This document shows, piece after piece, positions 34,517 through 44,582 of a stretch of DNA of 64,000 nt. The notes under the pieces are model-generated. The model was not told the DNA's origin and did not search any database. It saw only the letters and a list, made by a program, of their open reading frames with translations. This DNA comes from Qipengyuania seohaensis (GTDB lineage Bacteria; Pseudomonadota; Alphaproteobacteria; Sphingomonadales; Sphingomonadaceae), in assembly GCF_002795865.1 (NCBI RefSeq), contig NZ_CP024920.1, positions 1,461,001 through 1,525,000 on the forward strand, read 5' to 3'. A program made the position numbers and the translations under genes. Every line of letters starts with the position of its first letter. Position 1 is the stretch's first letter.

Positions 34517-35191
34517 TTAGCTGCTCGGCACCTGGTCCTGCGCCGCATTGTCCGCGATCTCCGATCCGGGACAGCGGCGCATCTCGAACTGCATCATGCG
34601 CGTGAGGCGCAGCAGCTCGGTCGAATAATTCATGAGGGCTAGGCGATCTTCGTCGCTGTATTCGTCCTTGTCGTGGATGTGCTCCAGCTTCGGGCCTTCC
34701 GTGGCTGCGAAGTCCTCGCGCTGGTTGCGAAGCTCGGTGACGCGCGTCACGCAGGCGGTGTCGACCGTCGTTTCCTGTTCCGCTCGATACCTGCGGTGAT
34801 TGGAAAGACCGGCCGCGATCAGGCCGTCGAGATCGGCGCCGCGCGCGACATGTATCCGGCGGATCGTCTCGAAAATCTCGGCGACCTGTTCGGGGCTGGC
34901 TTCATCGGTACGCCCGCGCTCGGACAAGCGGTCGTTAGCGCCCTTCTCCAGCTTGTCTGCCTGCTTGGCGCAGCGCTGGATATCGCCGCGATACTGGTCG
35001 GCGAACCCGCTGCCGTCGCCGACGATGTAGTTCCCGCTCTTGAGGCAGCTGTAATAGTCGTCGACGAAAGCGCCGATGAGGCTCGGATATTCGAGCGCCC
35101 AGGTTTCGGTATCTTCCGGATACTCGGCTGTAACGGCTTCGCCTGCTTGAGAGCTGACAAGCAGGAGGGAGGCGGCAGTAGCAAGGATCAT
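34517..35191 (-). CDS. Hypothetical secreted protein in the SUF operon
   Basis: 224 aa with a short signal peptide (MILATAASLLLVSSQAGEA). The mature part is helical and charged, with Cys at about 49, 74, 148 and 204 that could form disulfides. No motif is recognised. Its ATG overlaps the stop of the DUF559 gene (ATGA) and it is 22 nt ahead of sufC, so it is translated from the SUF mRNA. Confidence 0.7.
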   Translation of the reverse strand: MILATAASLLLVSSQAGEAVTAEYPEDTETWALEYPSLIGAFVDDYYSCLKSGNYIVGDGSGFADQYRGDIQRCAKQADKLEKGANDRLSERGRTDEASPEQVAEIFETIRRIHVARGADLDGLIAAGLSNHRRYRAEQETTVDTACVTRVTELRNQREDFAATEGPKLEHIHDKDEYSDEDRLALMNYSTELLRLTRMMQFEMRRCPGSEIADNAAQDQVPSS

Positions 35192-35673
35192 CGGTTGGCT
35201 CCCTGGTGATCGGCGCGGCGCTGGCGCTTGTCGGCGATACGGCTGCGCATGCCGAGCGTGATGCGTTCTAGGACGGCATCCATGTCTTCGAGGATGTCCT
35301 TGGCGGCAATACGCATTACGCGGATGCCGACCGTCTCGAGGCTCTTGTCACGGCGCTTCGCGAGTGTGTCGTTCTGTCCTTCCTCGTCGATGGCTATGGC
35401 CATGCCGAGCTTGTGACAGTTGAAATCGACGATCGCGCTGCCGACCACAGCGTGGCGCTTGAAGGTGAAGGGGCCGAGGTTGGCCTTGGCAAACCTGTCG
35501 GCCAACGCCTTGTGCGCCTCGGACGAGTGCCGCCGCATCTCGCGCGCCTGTTCATGCAGCGCATCGAGGCGCTTCTCGGAAATCTCCCAGCCACGGCCCT
35601 TCTTCTTGATTGAAGGAGCCTCGTCACCGGTTTCCGACGGATCGCGGAGCTGGAGGGTCTTGCGGTCTGTCAC
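35188..35673 (-). CDS. DUF559-type putative endonuclease in the SUF operon
   Basis: 161 aa. After a charged N-terminus, the core FKRHAVVGSAIVDFNCHKLGM...AIAIDEEGQND...RDKSLETVGIRVMRI follows the DUF559/Vsr-like restriction-endonuclease fold: D in VDF, a downstream acidic residue and RD...G-(Y/I)-R-V-(M/L)-R. DUF559 proteins are PD-(D/E)xK-related nucleases of uncertain role. It overlaps neighbours by 4 nt on both sides. Confidence 0.7.
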   Translation of the reverse strand: MTDRKTLQLRDPSETGDEAPSIKKKGRGWEISEKRLDALHEQAREMRRHSSEAHKALADRFAKANLGPFTFKRHAVVGSAIVDFNCHKLGMAIAIDEEGQNDTLAKRRDKSLETVGIRVMRIAAKDILEDMDAVLERITLGMRSRIADKRQRRADHQGANR

Positions 35674-36001
35674 TGGGCTTCAGCCTTTTCTTGCGCGTCC
35701 ATGAGTAGGCTACGCGCCAACCCTTCGTGTATTTCATCGAACTCGGCTTGGGATGCCGCCATGGTCGGCACCGCCCCGCTCTCAAGAGCGGTCGATCGCT
35801 GAGCATCACAGGCCTGGAGAATAACTGCCACGACCTCATCCTGCGAGCCTGCGTTCCGGGCAGACCCAGCAGCCTCGTCATTGATGCAATTTGCATAGGT
35901 GAGGGTCGCAGTGGAGACATCCTCGAGCGACGCGTTCTTCTCCGCACTCTGCCCGCACGCAGCAGCGAATAGGGCACAACCTAAAATCCATTCGCGCCGC
36001 A

Positions 36002-36005
<4 letters not shown>
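35670..36005 (-). CDS. Hypothetical small lipoprotein in the SUF operon
   Basis: 111 aa with a lipoprotein signal ([13 protein letters not shown], acylated Cys near 17). The mature part is short and acidic with further Cys residues ([15 protein letters not shown]). It directly follows sufB with a 4-nt overlap. No family is recognised. Confidence 0.7.
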
Positions 36006-37494
<1,489 letters not shown>

Positions 37495-37498
<4 letters not shown>

Positions 37499-37905
37499 GC
37501 GAGTTCCTTTTCCTGCGCCAGTTGCACCAGGCTGATGTCAGCCAGCGCCTTGCGCAAAGTTTCGTTCACCAACGGCCAGTGCGGCCTGACCCGGCATTCA
37601 TGATCGACCGAACAATCGGTTCCCTCGACACAGGCGGTCAGGGCAATGGGGCCTTCGACGGCCTCGACGATATCGGCAAGGCTGATAGCTGCCGCCGGAC
37701 GCGCCAGCTGCAAGCCGCCGCCCGCGCCTCGCACCGAGCGGAGCAGTCCTGCGCCCACCAGCTTGCTGACCAGTTTCTGCACGGTGGGTGCCGGCAGGCC
37801 CGTTTCCGCTGCAAGTTCGGACGCACTCACTCTGCCCCCGCCGCAATGGCGGGCTGCCTGGCTCATCGTGACGACAGCGTAATCTGCAAGGTTCGAAAGG
37901 CGCAT
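37495..37905 (-). CDS. sufR: Rrf2-family SUF operon regulator (SufR/IscR-like)
   Basis: 136 aa from ATG 37905 ([12 protein letters not shown]; the frame is open 36 nt upstream). It has the Rrf2 winged helix ([15 protein letters not shown]) and the cluster-binding Cys motif [14 protein letters not shown]. Rrf2 regulators of this type bind a [2Fe-2S] cluster and repress the suf operon when clusters are plentiful. It is the first gene of the operon it likely controls; a palindrome sits in its promoter. Confidence 0.9.
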
Positions 37906-37912
37906 AATCTTA

Positions 37913-37935
37913 AATCGGACGAATCTGATCCGATT
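37913..37935. promoter_or_regulatory. Candidate SufR operator upstream of the SUF operon
   Basis: AATCGGA and TCCGATT are perfect inverted 7-bp arms with a 9-nt spacer, 7-30 nt ahead of the sufR ATG. A 23-bp dyad in the promoter of an operon led by an Rrf2 gene is a good candidate for autoregulation. No sigma-70 elements could be placed with confidence. Confidence 0.6.
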
Positions 37936-38005
37936 AGCCACCTATGGTCGCAAACCCGCGGTTTCAACGCATTTCCGCTTGTTGCGAGTCGTTAGCAGTT
38001 TCCAC

Positions 38006-38923
38006 CTAGCCCGGAGTGCGACCGAGCTGGCGATCCTGGCTGCCGCCGAACAGGTCGACCGAGGAATACCCGTCCGGCCCGAGCATGTCGCGCACCGGAG
38101 TTTCCTTGTTTACCTCGAGACGGCGCGGAGTGCGCCCGGTAAACTCTCGGATTTCCTTGATCATGTGTGCCTGATCGTAAAACGCGTCGCGGATTTCGGC
38201 TTCGAGTTCGGGAGCAAGCTGGGGCAGCGACAGGATCGTGGCGGCGCGCACCGCGCGATACCGGCGGATCAGGCGAACCGGAGGCTGGCCGAAGAAGCGG
38301 GTGACGAGGCGCTGCATCTGCCGCTCCGAATAGGGCAGCCTGTCCTGCAGTTCCTCGATGTCGGGCTTGAAGGAGGAAGACAGCCACTGGAGCGTCGTGT
38401 CGATGACCTGGACATGGCGTTCCGACAGTTCGCCGAGGCCGCAGCGCACGATATCGGCAAGTTCGTCCAGACCGGCCCTCTCATCCATCTCGCCCTTGCG
38501 CAGAGCAAGCGGTAGTGCCCTCAGCCTATCCTGCAAATCCGGCGCAAATGCTTTCTCGAGAGGCACGAAACAATCGTGATACTCGTTTACGGGCAGGCCC
38601 GTCAGTGCAGCCCAGCCGCGAAAGTTGAGCGAAAAGCCCAGCATCAGCATGGGACCGTGGATATGAAATTCGCGCGCTTTCAGCAGAGCGCCCTGCATCA
38701 CGACATCGCCGGTGCGCGAGGGTTTGCCCTTGTCGAAGAATATGTCCGCCGTGCCCTGCGGAACCACGGCTAGCTGGCCGGAGTAGGCAGGCAGCCAATC
38801 CTGAAACCCGGGAGCTTGCGCCCGGAAAACATAAAGCGAATTGCAATAAGGTTTCAGGTCCGCCGGCGCTTCGATGAATTCAAAGCTGTACGGAAGGCCT
38901 TCTGCCCCGTTCGGATTTTCCAA
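38006..38923 (-). CDS. AraC family transcriptional regulator
   Basis: 305 aa. The C-terminal DNA-binding domain (about 190-290) shows the AraC pattern: DRLPYSERQMQRLVTRFFGQPPVRLIRRYR for the first helix-turn-helix and FYDQAHMIKEIREFTGRTPRR for the second. The N-terminal part is a likely ligand-binding domain of unknown specificity. It reads toward the suf promoter but ends 101 nt before the sufR start. Confidence 0.88.
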   Translation of the reverse strand: MENPNGAEGLPYSFEFIEAPADLKPYCNSLYVFRAQAPGFQDWLPAYSGQLAVVPQGTADIFFDKGKPSRTGDVVMQGALLKAREFHIHGPMLMLGFSLNFRGWAALTGLPVNEYHDCFVPLEKAFAPDLQDRLRALPLALRKGEMDERAGLDELADIVRCGLGELSERHVQVIDTTLQWLSSSFKPDIEELQDRLPYSERQMQRLVTRFFGQPPVRLIRRYRAVRAATILSLPQLAPELEAEIRDAFYDQAHMIKEIREFTGRTPRRLEVNKETPVRDMLGPDGYSSVDLFGGSQDRQLGRTPG

Positions 38924-39050
38924 GCTCTGTCCCCTGCGACCCGAGCACTCAAGCGTGAGCCGTAACTAGCGATGCGCGGCGGAACAGGCAATTGTCCTAT
39001 GTTTATGTCCGGATTGTGGCCAGGCGTTGAAGTGGCGCGTTCATGCCGGA

Positions 39051-39081
39051 CAAAAAAAGGGCGGCCCGTTGAGAGCCGCCC
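39051..39081 (-). terminator. Leftward intrinsic terminator without an annotated gene
   Basis: Stem GGGCGGC/GCCGCCC (39059-39065 with 39075-39081), loop of 9, followed on the minus strand by a run of seven T. The orientation excludes any service to pyrD. Confidence 0.8.
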
Positions 39082-39157
39082 TCTAAAGTCGAGAACTCGT
39101 TGCAAAGCTGCTCCGAGCCCTTCGGGTCGCAAGTGCTGAATAGAACGAGTCGGCCAA
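39059..39157 (-). ncRNA. Candidate small RNA, or terminated leader of the AraC gene
   Basis: Read leftward from a likely start near 39157, seven bases after TACAAT (39164-39169; TTGAAA at 39185-39190 is a possible -35 with 15-nt spacing), the RNA forms a stem ACTCGTT/AACGAGT (39144-39150 with 39095-39101) enclosing a second CCC-GAA-GGG hairpin, and then a terminator. No open reading frame of note lies within. It could be a free sRNA of about 100 nt or an attenuator leader. Confidence 0.45.
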
Positions 39158-39272
39158 ATTTTGATTGTATGCATGCGACACTCGTTTCAATTCAGGCAAC
39201 TTTGGCGGAATTTTACAATGACTTGTGGCATCCGCTCGACAGCCCAATTCCGCTCCGCCATAGCGCCTCGCA

Positions 39273-40301
39273 ATGCTGTTCCATCTCGCTCGTCCCGCCC
39301 TCTTTGCGCTCGATCCGGAGCGCGCCCACCGACTCACGATCGCCGGATTGAAGGCGGTGCCCCGCGGCAATCCGGCGCGCTCCGGAAAACTTGCAGTGAA
39401 GCTCGCCGGGCTTGAGTTTCCCAACCCTGTCGGCATGGCCGCCGGATTCGACAAGGACGCGGAAGTTCCCGACCAACTGCTCGGGCTCGGCTTCGGATTT
39501 ACCGAGGTTGGCTCGATCACCCCGCGCCCGCAAACCGGTAATCCCAAGCCCCGCCTCTTCCGGCTCGTCGAAGACCGCGCTGTCATCAATCGCATGGGTT
39601 TCAACAATGGTGGGGGAGCCGCAGCGAAGCGCCGCCTCGAGGCGCGTTCGAATGGCGGCGGTATCGTCGGGGTCAACATCGGCGCCAACAAGGACAGCGA
39701 AGACCGCGTCGCCGATTACGCCGACATGACCCGCATGATGGCCCCTCTGGCGAGCTATCTGGCGGTCAATATCTCCAGTCCCAACACACCCGGCCTCAGG
39801 GCGTTGCAGGACGAAGCCGCACTGACCGGATTGCTCGATGCTGTCCTCGAAGCGCGCGGGAAGAACGGACCGCCCGTATTTCTCAAGGTCGCTCCGGACC
39901 TCCAACCTGCGGACATCGATGCAATCGCCCGCATCGCGATCGACAAGCGGCTGGGTGCGCTGATCGTTTCCAACACCACGATCACGCGGCCGGAACTTGC
40001 GTCGCGACATGCAGGCGAAGCGGGAGGCCTCTCCGGCGCACCCTTGCGCGAGCTTGCCCAGCAGCGCCTTGCCGATTTCAGGGCGGCGACGGGCGGCGCG
40101 ATCCCGCTGGTCGGGGTCGGCGGGATCGCGACTGCGGAAGACGCATGGGCGCGCATCCGTGCAGGCGCGAGCCTGGTCCAGCTCTACAGCGCGATGGTGT
40201 TCGAAGGTCCGGGCCTTCCGCGTACCATCACCCGCGGGCTGGAACGACTGATGAAGCGCGACGGCTTTTCCTCGATTGCAGAGGCCGTCGGAACCGCATA
40301 G
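39273..40301 (+). CDS. pyrD: Dihydroorotate dehydrogenase (quinone), class 2
   Basis: 342 aa. The class 2 N-terminal membrane-associating helix MLFHLARPALFALDPERAHRL is present. FMN and substrate motifs include NPVGMAAGFDKDAE, VEVGSITP-like FTEVGSITPRPQ, NRMGFNNGG, NISSPNTPGLR and GVGGI. It oxidises dihydroorotate to orotate with ubiquinone in pyrimidine synthesis. Confidence 0.97.
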   Translation: MLFHLARPALFALDPERAHRLTIAGLKAVPRGNPARSGKLAVKLAGLEFPNPVGMAAGFDKDAEVPDQLLGLGFGFTEVGSITPRPQTGNPKPRLFRLVEDRAVINRMGFNNGGGAAAKRRLEARSNGGGIVGVNIGANKDSEDRVADYADMTRMMAPLASYLAVNISSPNTPGLRALQDEAALTGLLDAVLEARGKNGPPVFLKVAPDLQPADIDAIARIAIDKRLGALIVSNTTITRPELASRHAGEAGGLSGAPLRELAQQRLADFRAATGGAIPLVGVGGIATAEDAWARIRAGASLVQLYSAMVFEGPGLPRTITRGLERLMKRDGFSSIAEAVGTA

Positions 40302-40312
40302 CGTCGCGGTCC

Positions 40313-42025
40313 ATGAAAAAGCTCTTCATCACATCGCTCGCGTCGCTCTCCCTCGCAGGCTGCGCAACCTACTCTTCGCCGATCGCCTCCGATCCGGTCG
40401 ACTATACCCGAGGGGGAGCGGTGAGCGCAGCCGATCCGCGTGCGCAAGAAGCCGGCGAAGCAATCCTTGCCAAGGGCGGCAGCGCAACGGATGCGGCGAT
40501 TGCCGTCATGCTGGCCCTTACCGTGGTGGAACCGCAAAGCTCGGGCATCGGTGGCGGCGGCTTTCTCGTCCGAGGCGAGCCTGGCGGCGATGTCACGACA
40601 TTCGACGGCCGCGAAACCGCCCCTGCAGGCGCCAAGCCCGACTGGTTCCTTGACGCGAACGGAGAAGTCCCGCCGTTCATGCAATCGGTCCGCAGCGGGT
40701 TGAGCGTAGGCGTGCCGGGCAACATTGCGCTCGCTGCCAAGGCCCACGCCGCGCATGGCAAGCTCGACTGGGCGCAGCTGTTCGATCCGGCCATCGCGCT
40801 CGCCCGCGAAGGTTTCCAGATCAATCCGCGCATGCATGACGCGCTTGGACGCTCCAAGGACCGCGCCGCGTTCAGCGCCGAAGCGCGCGCCATGTTCTAC
40901 GATGCATCGGGCGACCCGCTACCGGTGGGCACGGTGGTTCAAAACGAGGCGCTCGCCAGGACTTTCGAATCTCTCGCAGAAGGTGGTCGGGACGCTTTCT
41001 ATTCGGGCACCCGCGCGCTGGCGATCGCAACCGCCGTGGCAGCGGACACGCCCAAGCCTGGCGCGATGTCCTATAACGACATCGCCGGCTACGAAGCCAA
41101 AGAGCGCGATGCCGTCTGCAGCAGCTATCGGGAATATCGCATCTGTTCGATGGGGCCACCGACATCGGGCGGTGTCGCAGTCCAGCAGATGCTTCTTCAG
41201 CTTGAGCGGTTCGACCTGGCTGCCCTGGGTGCGGAAAATCCGGTCACCTGGCACCTGTTCCTTGAATCGCAGCGGCTCGCCTATGCAGATCGCGAACTCT
41301 ACCTTGCCGACGCCGACTTCGTGAGCGTGCCCGTAGAAGGCCTGCTCGACCGTGCTTACCTCGCGCGGCGAAGCGCACTGATATCGCCGCAGACTTCCAT
41401 GGAAAAGGCCATGCCCGGCACTCCGCCCGGGGTGACGACCGCCATGGCCGACGGCGATGAGCCGGAAGAACACGGCACTTCCCACTTCGCCGTGGTCGAC
41501 AGCGCCAATACCATGGTCAGCTATACCTCGACCATCGAGGGCGCATTTGGATCGGGCCTTATGGTCGGCGGTTTCTATCTGAATAACGAGCTGACCGATT
41601 TCAGCCGCTCGCCCGTGGTGGACGGCCGCGACGTGGCCAACCGGGTCGAGGGCGGGAAGCGTCCGCGCTCCTCCATGTCGCCGACCGTGATATACGATCC
41701 GCAAGGACGCCCTTTCATGGCAGTGGGCGCGGCAGGGGGCAGTACGATCCCCGTGACAACCGCGCGCGCGATCATCGGCGCCATCGATTTCGGCTTGTCG
41801 GTCGAAGATGCTCTGCGCTTGCCGTTCCTCATGGCATTCGGCGAACGCGTCCTGATAGAGGAAGGCACCTGGCTCGAGACGAGTGCCGACGCGTTCCGCG
41901 CGCTGGGTCACGACGATCTGGTCGCGCGCCAGGCGCCGATCAAGGCCGGGGCGCTGCTGTACCAGGGGAATGGCTGGCAAAGCGCGCGCGATCCGCGTCT
42001 CGAAGGCTATGTCGACATGCCGTGA
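40313..42025 (+). CDS. ggt: Gamma-glutamyltransferase, lipoprotein
   Basis: 570 aa from ATG 40313 with a lipobox (LAGC). The catalytic Thr lies in EEHGTSHFAVVD near residue 388, where autocleavage gives two subunits; SGIGGGGFLV and the C-terminal GAAGGSTIP oxyanion/substrate motifs are also present. It cleaves and transfers the gamma-glutamyl group of glutathione and related peptides in the periplasm. It follows pyrD by 11 nt and may share its transcript. Confidence 0.93.
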   Translation: MKKLFITSLASLSLAGCATYSSPIASDPVDYTRGGAVSAADPRAQEAGEAILAKGGSATDAAIAVMLALTVVEPQSSGIGGGGFLVRGEPGGDVTTFDGRETAPAGAKPDWFLDANGEVPPFMQSVRSGLSVGVPGNIALAAKAHAAHGKLDWAQLFDPAIALAREGFQINPRMHDALGRSKDRAAFSAEARAMFYDASGDPLPVGTVVQNEALARTFESLAEGGRDAFYSGTRALAIATAVAADTPKPGAMSYNDIAGYEAKERDAVCSSYREYRICSMGPPTSGGVAVQQMLLQLERFDLAALGAENPVTWHLFLESQRLAYADRELYLADADFVSVPVEGLLDRAYLARRSALISPQTSMEKAMPGTPPGVTTAMADGDEPEEHGTSHFAVVDSANTMVSYTSTIEGAFGSGLMVGGFYLNNELTDFSRSPVVDGRDVANRVEGGKRPRSSMSPTVIYDPQGRPFMAVGAAGGSTIPVTTARAIIGAIDFGLSVEDALRLPFLMAFGERVLIEEGTWLETSADAFRALGHDDLVARQAPIKAGALLYQGNGWQSARDPRLEGYVDMP

Positions 42026-42136
42026 AGCGCAGTTCGCGCCTCTCTTGCCGTAGAAGCGGCGGGAGCCTAAGCCCCTGCCTTGCGGAATTTCCGCACCAGA
42101 ACAGAACAGAACATACGTTTGTCGAGGAGCCTGCCT

Positions 42137-43939
42137 GTGCTGTCGGATATCGATTCCGCGAACAATCTGGTCGAACTTTTCCTGAAGCGCGCCGACGCCA
42201 AGTCGGACCAGCCGTTCCTCGGCTGGAAAGAGGATGGCAGCTGGCAGACCATGACATGGGGCGAAGCGGCAAACCGCGTTTGCTTGCTAGCCGAATCCTT
42301 GCGTGGGCTTGGCCTGAAAGACGGCGACCGAGTATGCCTCGTCTCCGAAAACCGCCCGGAATGGTGCATCGCCGACCTCGCGATCATGGCCGCAGGATGC
42401 ATCACGGTCCCGGCTTACGTCACCAATACCGAGCGTGATCACGCCCACATCCTCGACAATTCGGGTTCGCGCGCAGTTGTCGTTTCGACGGAGAAACTGC
42501 TCAAGCCGCTGCACGGCGCATTGCAATCGACGGGCATTGCCGAACACGTGATCGGGATCGAAGACCTCCATCGCCAACAATCGGGCAGCTTCACCTACCA
42601 CGACTGGTCGGCGCTGATCGAAGGAGACGCCGTTGCCGCTCGCGCTGCTGTCGAGAAACGCATTGCCGATATCGGTCGGGGCGACACGGCCTGCATCATC
42701 TACACCAGCGGCACCGGCGGTGCCCCGCGCGGCGTGAAGCAGCATCATGGCGCGATCCTGTGCAATTCTGCGGGCGCGGCGGAAATCCTGATCGAGGATT
42801 TCGGACTTGGGGACGAGGAACGCTTCCTCTCCTTCCTCCCGCTGTCCCATGCTTATGAGCACACGGGCGGCCAGTTCCTGCCGATAAGCGTTGGCGCGCA
42901 GATCTTCTATTCCGAAGGGCTCGAAAAGCTCGCCAGCAATATCGAGGAAACGCGGCCCACCATCATGGTCGTCGTTCCGCGCCTTTTCGAAGTGCTGCGC
43001 ACGCGGATCATGAAGCAGGTCCAGAAGCAGGGCGGCCTTGCCGAAAAGCTGATGAACACTGCGCTGGAAGTCGGCGCGCGCCGGGCAGAGGGCAAGCGCC
43101 AGTTCGGCGATGGCGTGAAGGATGCCGTGGTCGGGCGGCTATTGAAGCCGAAGATCCGCCAGCGCTTCGGCGGCCGGATGAAGGCGATGGTATCGGGCGG
43201 AGCGCCGCTCAATCCCGAAGTCGGCATCTTCTTCGATTCGATGGGCCTCACCATGCTGCAAGGCTATGGCCAGACAGAGGCGGGCCCTGTGATCGCGTGT
43301 AATCGCCCCAAGGCGGGCATCGCAATGCATTCCGTCGGTCCGGCCATGCGCGGCGTCGATGTGAAGATCGCCGAGGATGGCGAAATCCTGTGCCGCGGCG
43401 AACTTGTCATGCACGGCTATTGGCAGAACGAATCGGAGACCGAGCGCACGATCAAGGACGGATGGCTGCACACGGGCGACATCGGCCATCTGGATGAAAA
43501 AGACCGGATCGTGATCACCGATCGCAAGAAGGACATGATCGTCAACGACAAGGGCGACAATGTCGCACCCCAGAAAATCGAAGGCATGCTCACCCTGCAG
43601 CCCGAAATCGGCCAAGCCATGGTCGCGGGCGACAAGCGCCCCTACGTCGTCGGCCTGCTGGTGCCGGACGCCGAGTGGGCTGTCGATTGGTCGCGGGCCA
43701 ACGGCAAGAAGTTCGATCTCAAGGCGCTGCAGGATGATCCTGAATTCCGCAGCGCCTTGCGCAAGGCGGTCGACCGCGTGAACAAGGACCTGTCGGTCAT
43801 CGAGAAGGTCCGGCAATTCACCTTCGCGGACGAGGCCTTCGGCATCGAGAACGAGGAAATGACCCCCTCGATGAAAATCCGCCGCCATAAGATCAAAGAG
43901 CGCTACGGTGATCGGCTGGACGGGCTTTATAGAAGCTGA
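42137..43939 (+). CDS. Long-chain acyl-CoA synthetase, AMP-forming
   Basis: 600 aa from the GTG at 42137, chosen because GAGGAG lies 7 nt upstream; the frame is open to an earlier ATG at 42080. Adenylate-forming motifs are IIYTSGTGGAPRGVKQHH (P-loop), LPLSHAYEHTGG, LQGYGQTEAGPV, GWLHTGDIGHLDEKDR and the terminal Lys region. FadD15-like enzymes load long fatty acids onto CoA. The specific chain length is not shown. Confidence 0.9.
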   Translation: MLSDIDSANNLVELFLKRADAKSDQPFLGWKEDGSWQTMTWGEAANRVCLLAESLRGLGLKDGDRVCLVSENRPEWCIADLAIMAAGCITVPAYVTNTERDHAHILDNSGSRAVVVSTEKLLKPLHGALQSTGIAEHVIGIEDLHRQQSGSFTYHDWSALIEGDAVAARAAVEKRIADIGRGDTACIIYTSGTGGAPRGVKQHHGAILCNSAGAAEILIEDFGLGDEERFLSFLPLSHAYEHTGGQFLPISVGAQIFYSEGLEKLASNIEETRPTIMVVVPRLFEVLRTRIMKQVQKQGGLAEKLMNTALEVGARRAEGKRQFGDGVKDAVVGRLLKPKIRQRFGGRMKAMVSGGAPLNPEVGIFFDSMGLTMLQGYGQTEAGPVIACNRPKAGIAMHSVGPAMRGVDVKIAEDGEILCRGELVMHGYWQNESETERTIKDGWLHTGDIGHLDEKDRIVITDRKKDMIVNDKGDNVAPQKIEGMLTLQPEIGQAMVAGDKRPYVVGLLVPDAEWAVDWSRANGKKFDLKALQDDPEFRSALRKAVDRVNKDLSVIEKVRQFTFADEAFGIENEEMTPSMKIRRHKIKERYGDRLDGLYRS

Positions 43940-43982
43940 TCCTTTTCAGGGCGACGCAGCATCACGGCTTGCCTAACCGACT

Positions 43983-44519
43983 CTAGGCAGCCGCTTCCTC
44001 GATGAATTCGGGATAGAAGCTGGGCGCGCGGTCGGACCAGCCGGGCGCGGTCGCGGCGGCTTCGCTGAGCGACTGCAGCAGCATCTTGCGCCGGCCGGGC
44101 CTGATTTGCGGCAGGGCGGCCGCGGCGCAGAAGGCGCTCGGCAGCCAAGGCCGCGCGTCGGCACCGAGCAGGCGTTCGTAAAGGAACCGGAAAGCGGAGA
44201 AGCTGTCGATCCGCTCCTGCGCAAGGTCGAAGGCGGCAACGCGGGTAAGCTTCCCGACGAAACCCTCGATCCGATCGAGGCTCGAATCCACGGGAATGGA
44301 GCCGCGCAGGGCCTTGAGCTCTTGGTAGGTTACATACTGGCTGCGGATGGCTGCGTTCTCGCCCGCATTGCGCCCCCAGATTCGGAACGCATCGCACCGG
44401 CCAAGGCCGATATCGAGACTACGGCGGATGTATCGCTGTTCCGCCGCGGTAAAGCTGGCGAACTCGCGCATCTCCGCGATGGTCATCGAAGCTGTATTTG
44501 CAACGGCCATAATCGGCAC
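43983..44519 (-). CDS. Hypothetical cytoplasmic protein
   Basis: 178 aa from ATG 44519 (ATG 44510 is an alternative). It is helical and Arg/Ala-rich, with no signal peptide or membrane segment. No motif is recognised. It lies 63 nt downstream of thiSG on the same strand and converges on the acyl-CoA synthetase gene. Confidence 0.6.
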   Translation of the reverse strand: MPIMAVANTASMTIAEMREFASFTAAEQRYIRRSLDIGLGRCDAFRIWGRNAGENAAIRSQYVTYQELKALRGSIPVDSSLDRIEGFVGKLTRVAAFDLAQERIDSFSAFRFLYERLLGADARPWLPSAFCAAAALPQIRPGRRKMLLQSLSEAAATAPGWSDRAPSFYPEFIEEAAA

Positions 44520-44582
44520 CCCCCTGTTACAGGCAGAGTGTCCGCGAATATGGTTAACGTCCGGTAAGCGCCCCGAGCGGCG

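Larger units (their letters stand above)
38924..39272. other. Longest non-coding gap: candidate small RNA/attenuator region
   Basis: This 349-nt gap separates the leftward AraC gene from the rightward pyrD gene. It holds a strong leftward terminator at 39051-39081, a structured stretch to its right, a leftward TACAAT at 39164-39169 and a rightward TACAAT at 39214-39219. The first 120 nt next to the AraC start show nothing I can interpret. Confidence 0.6.
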
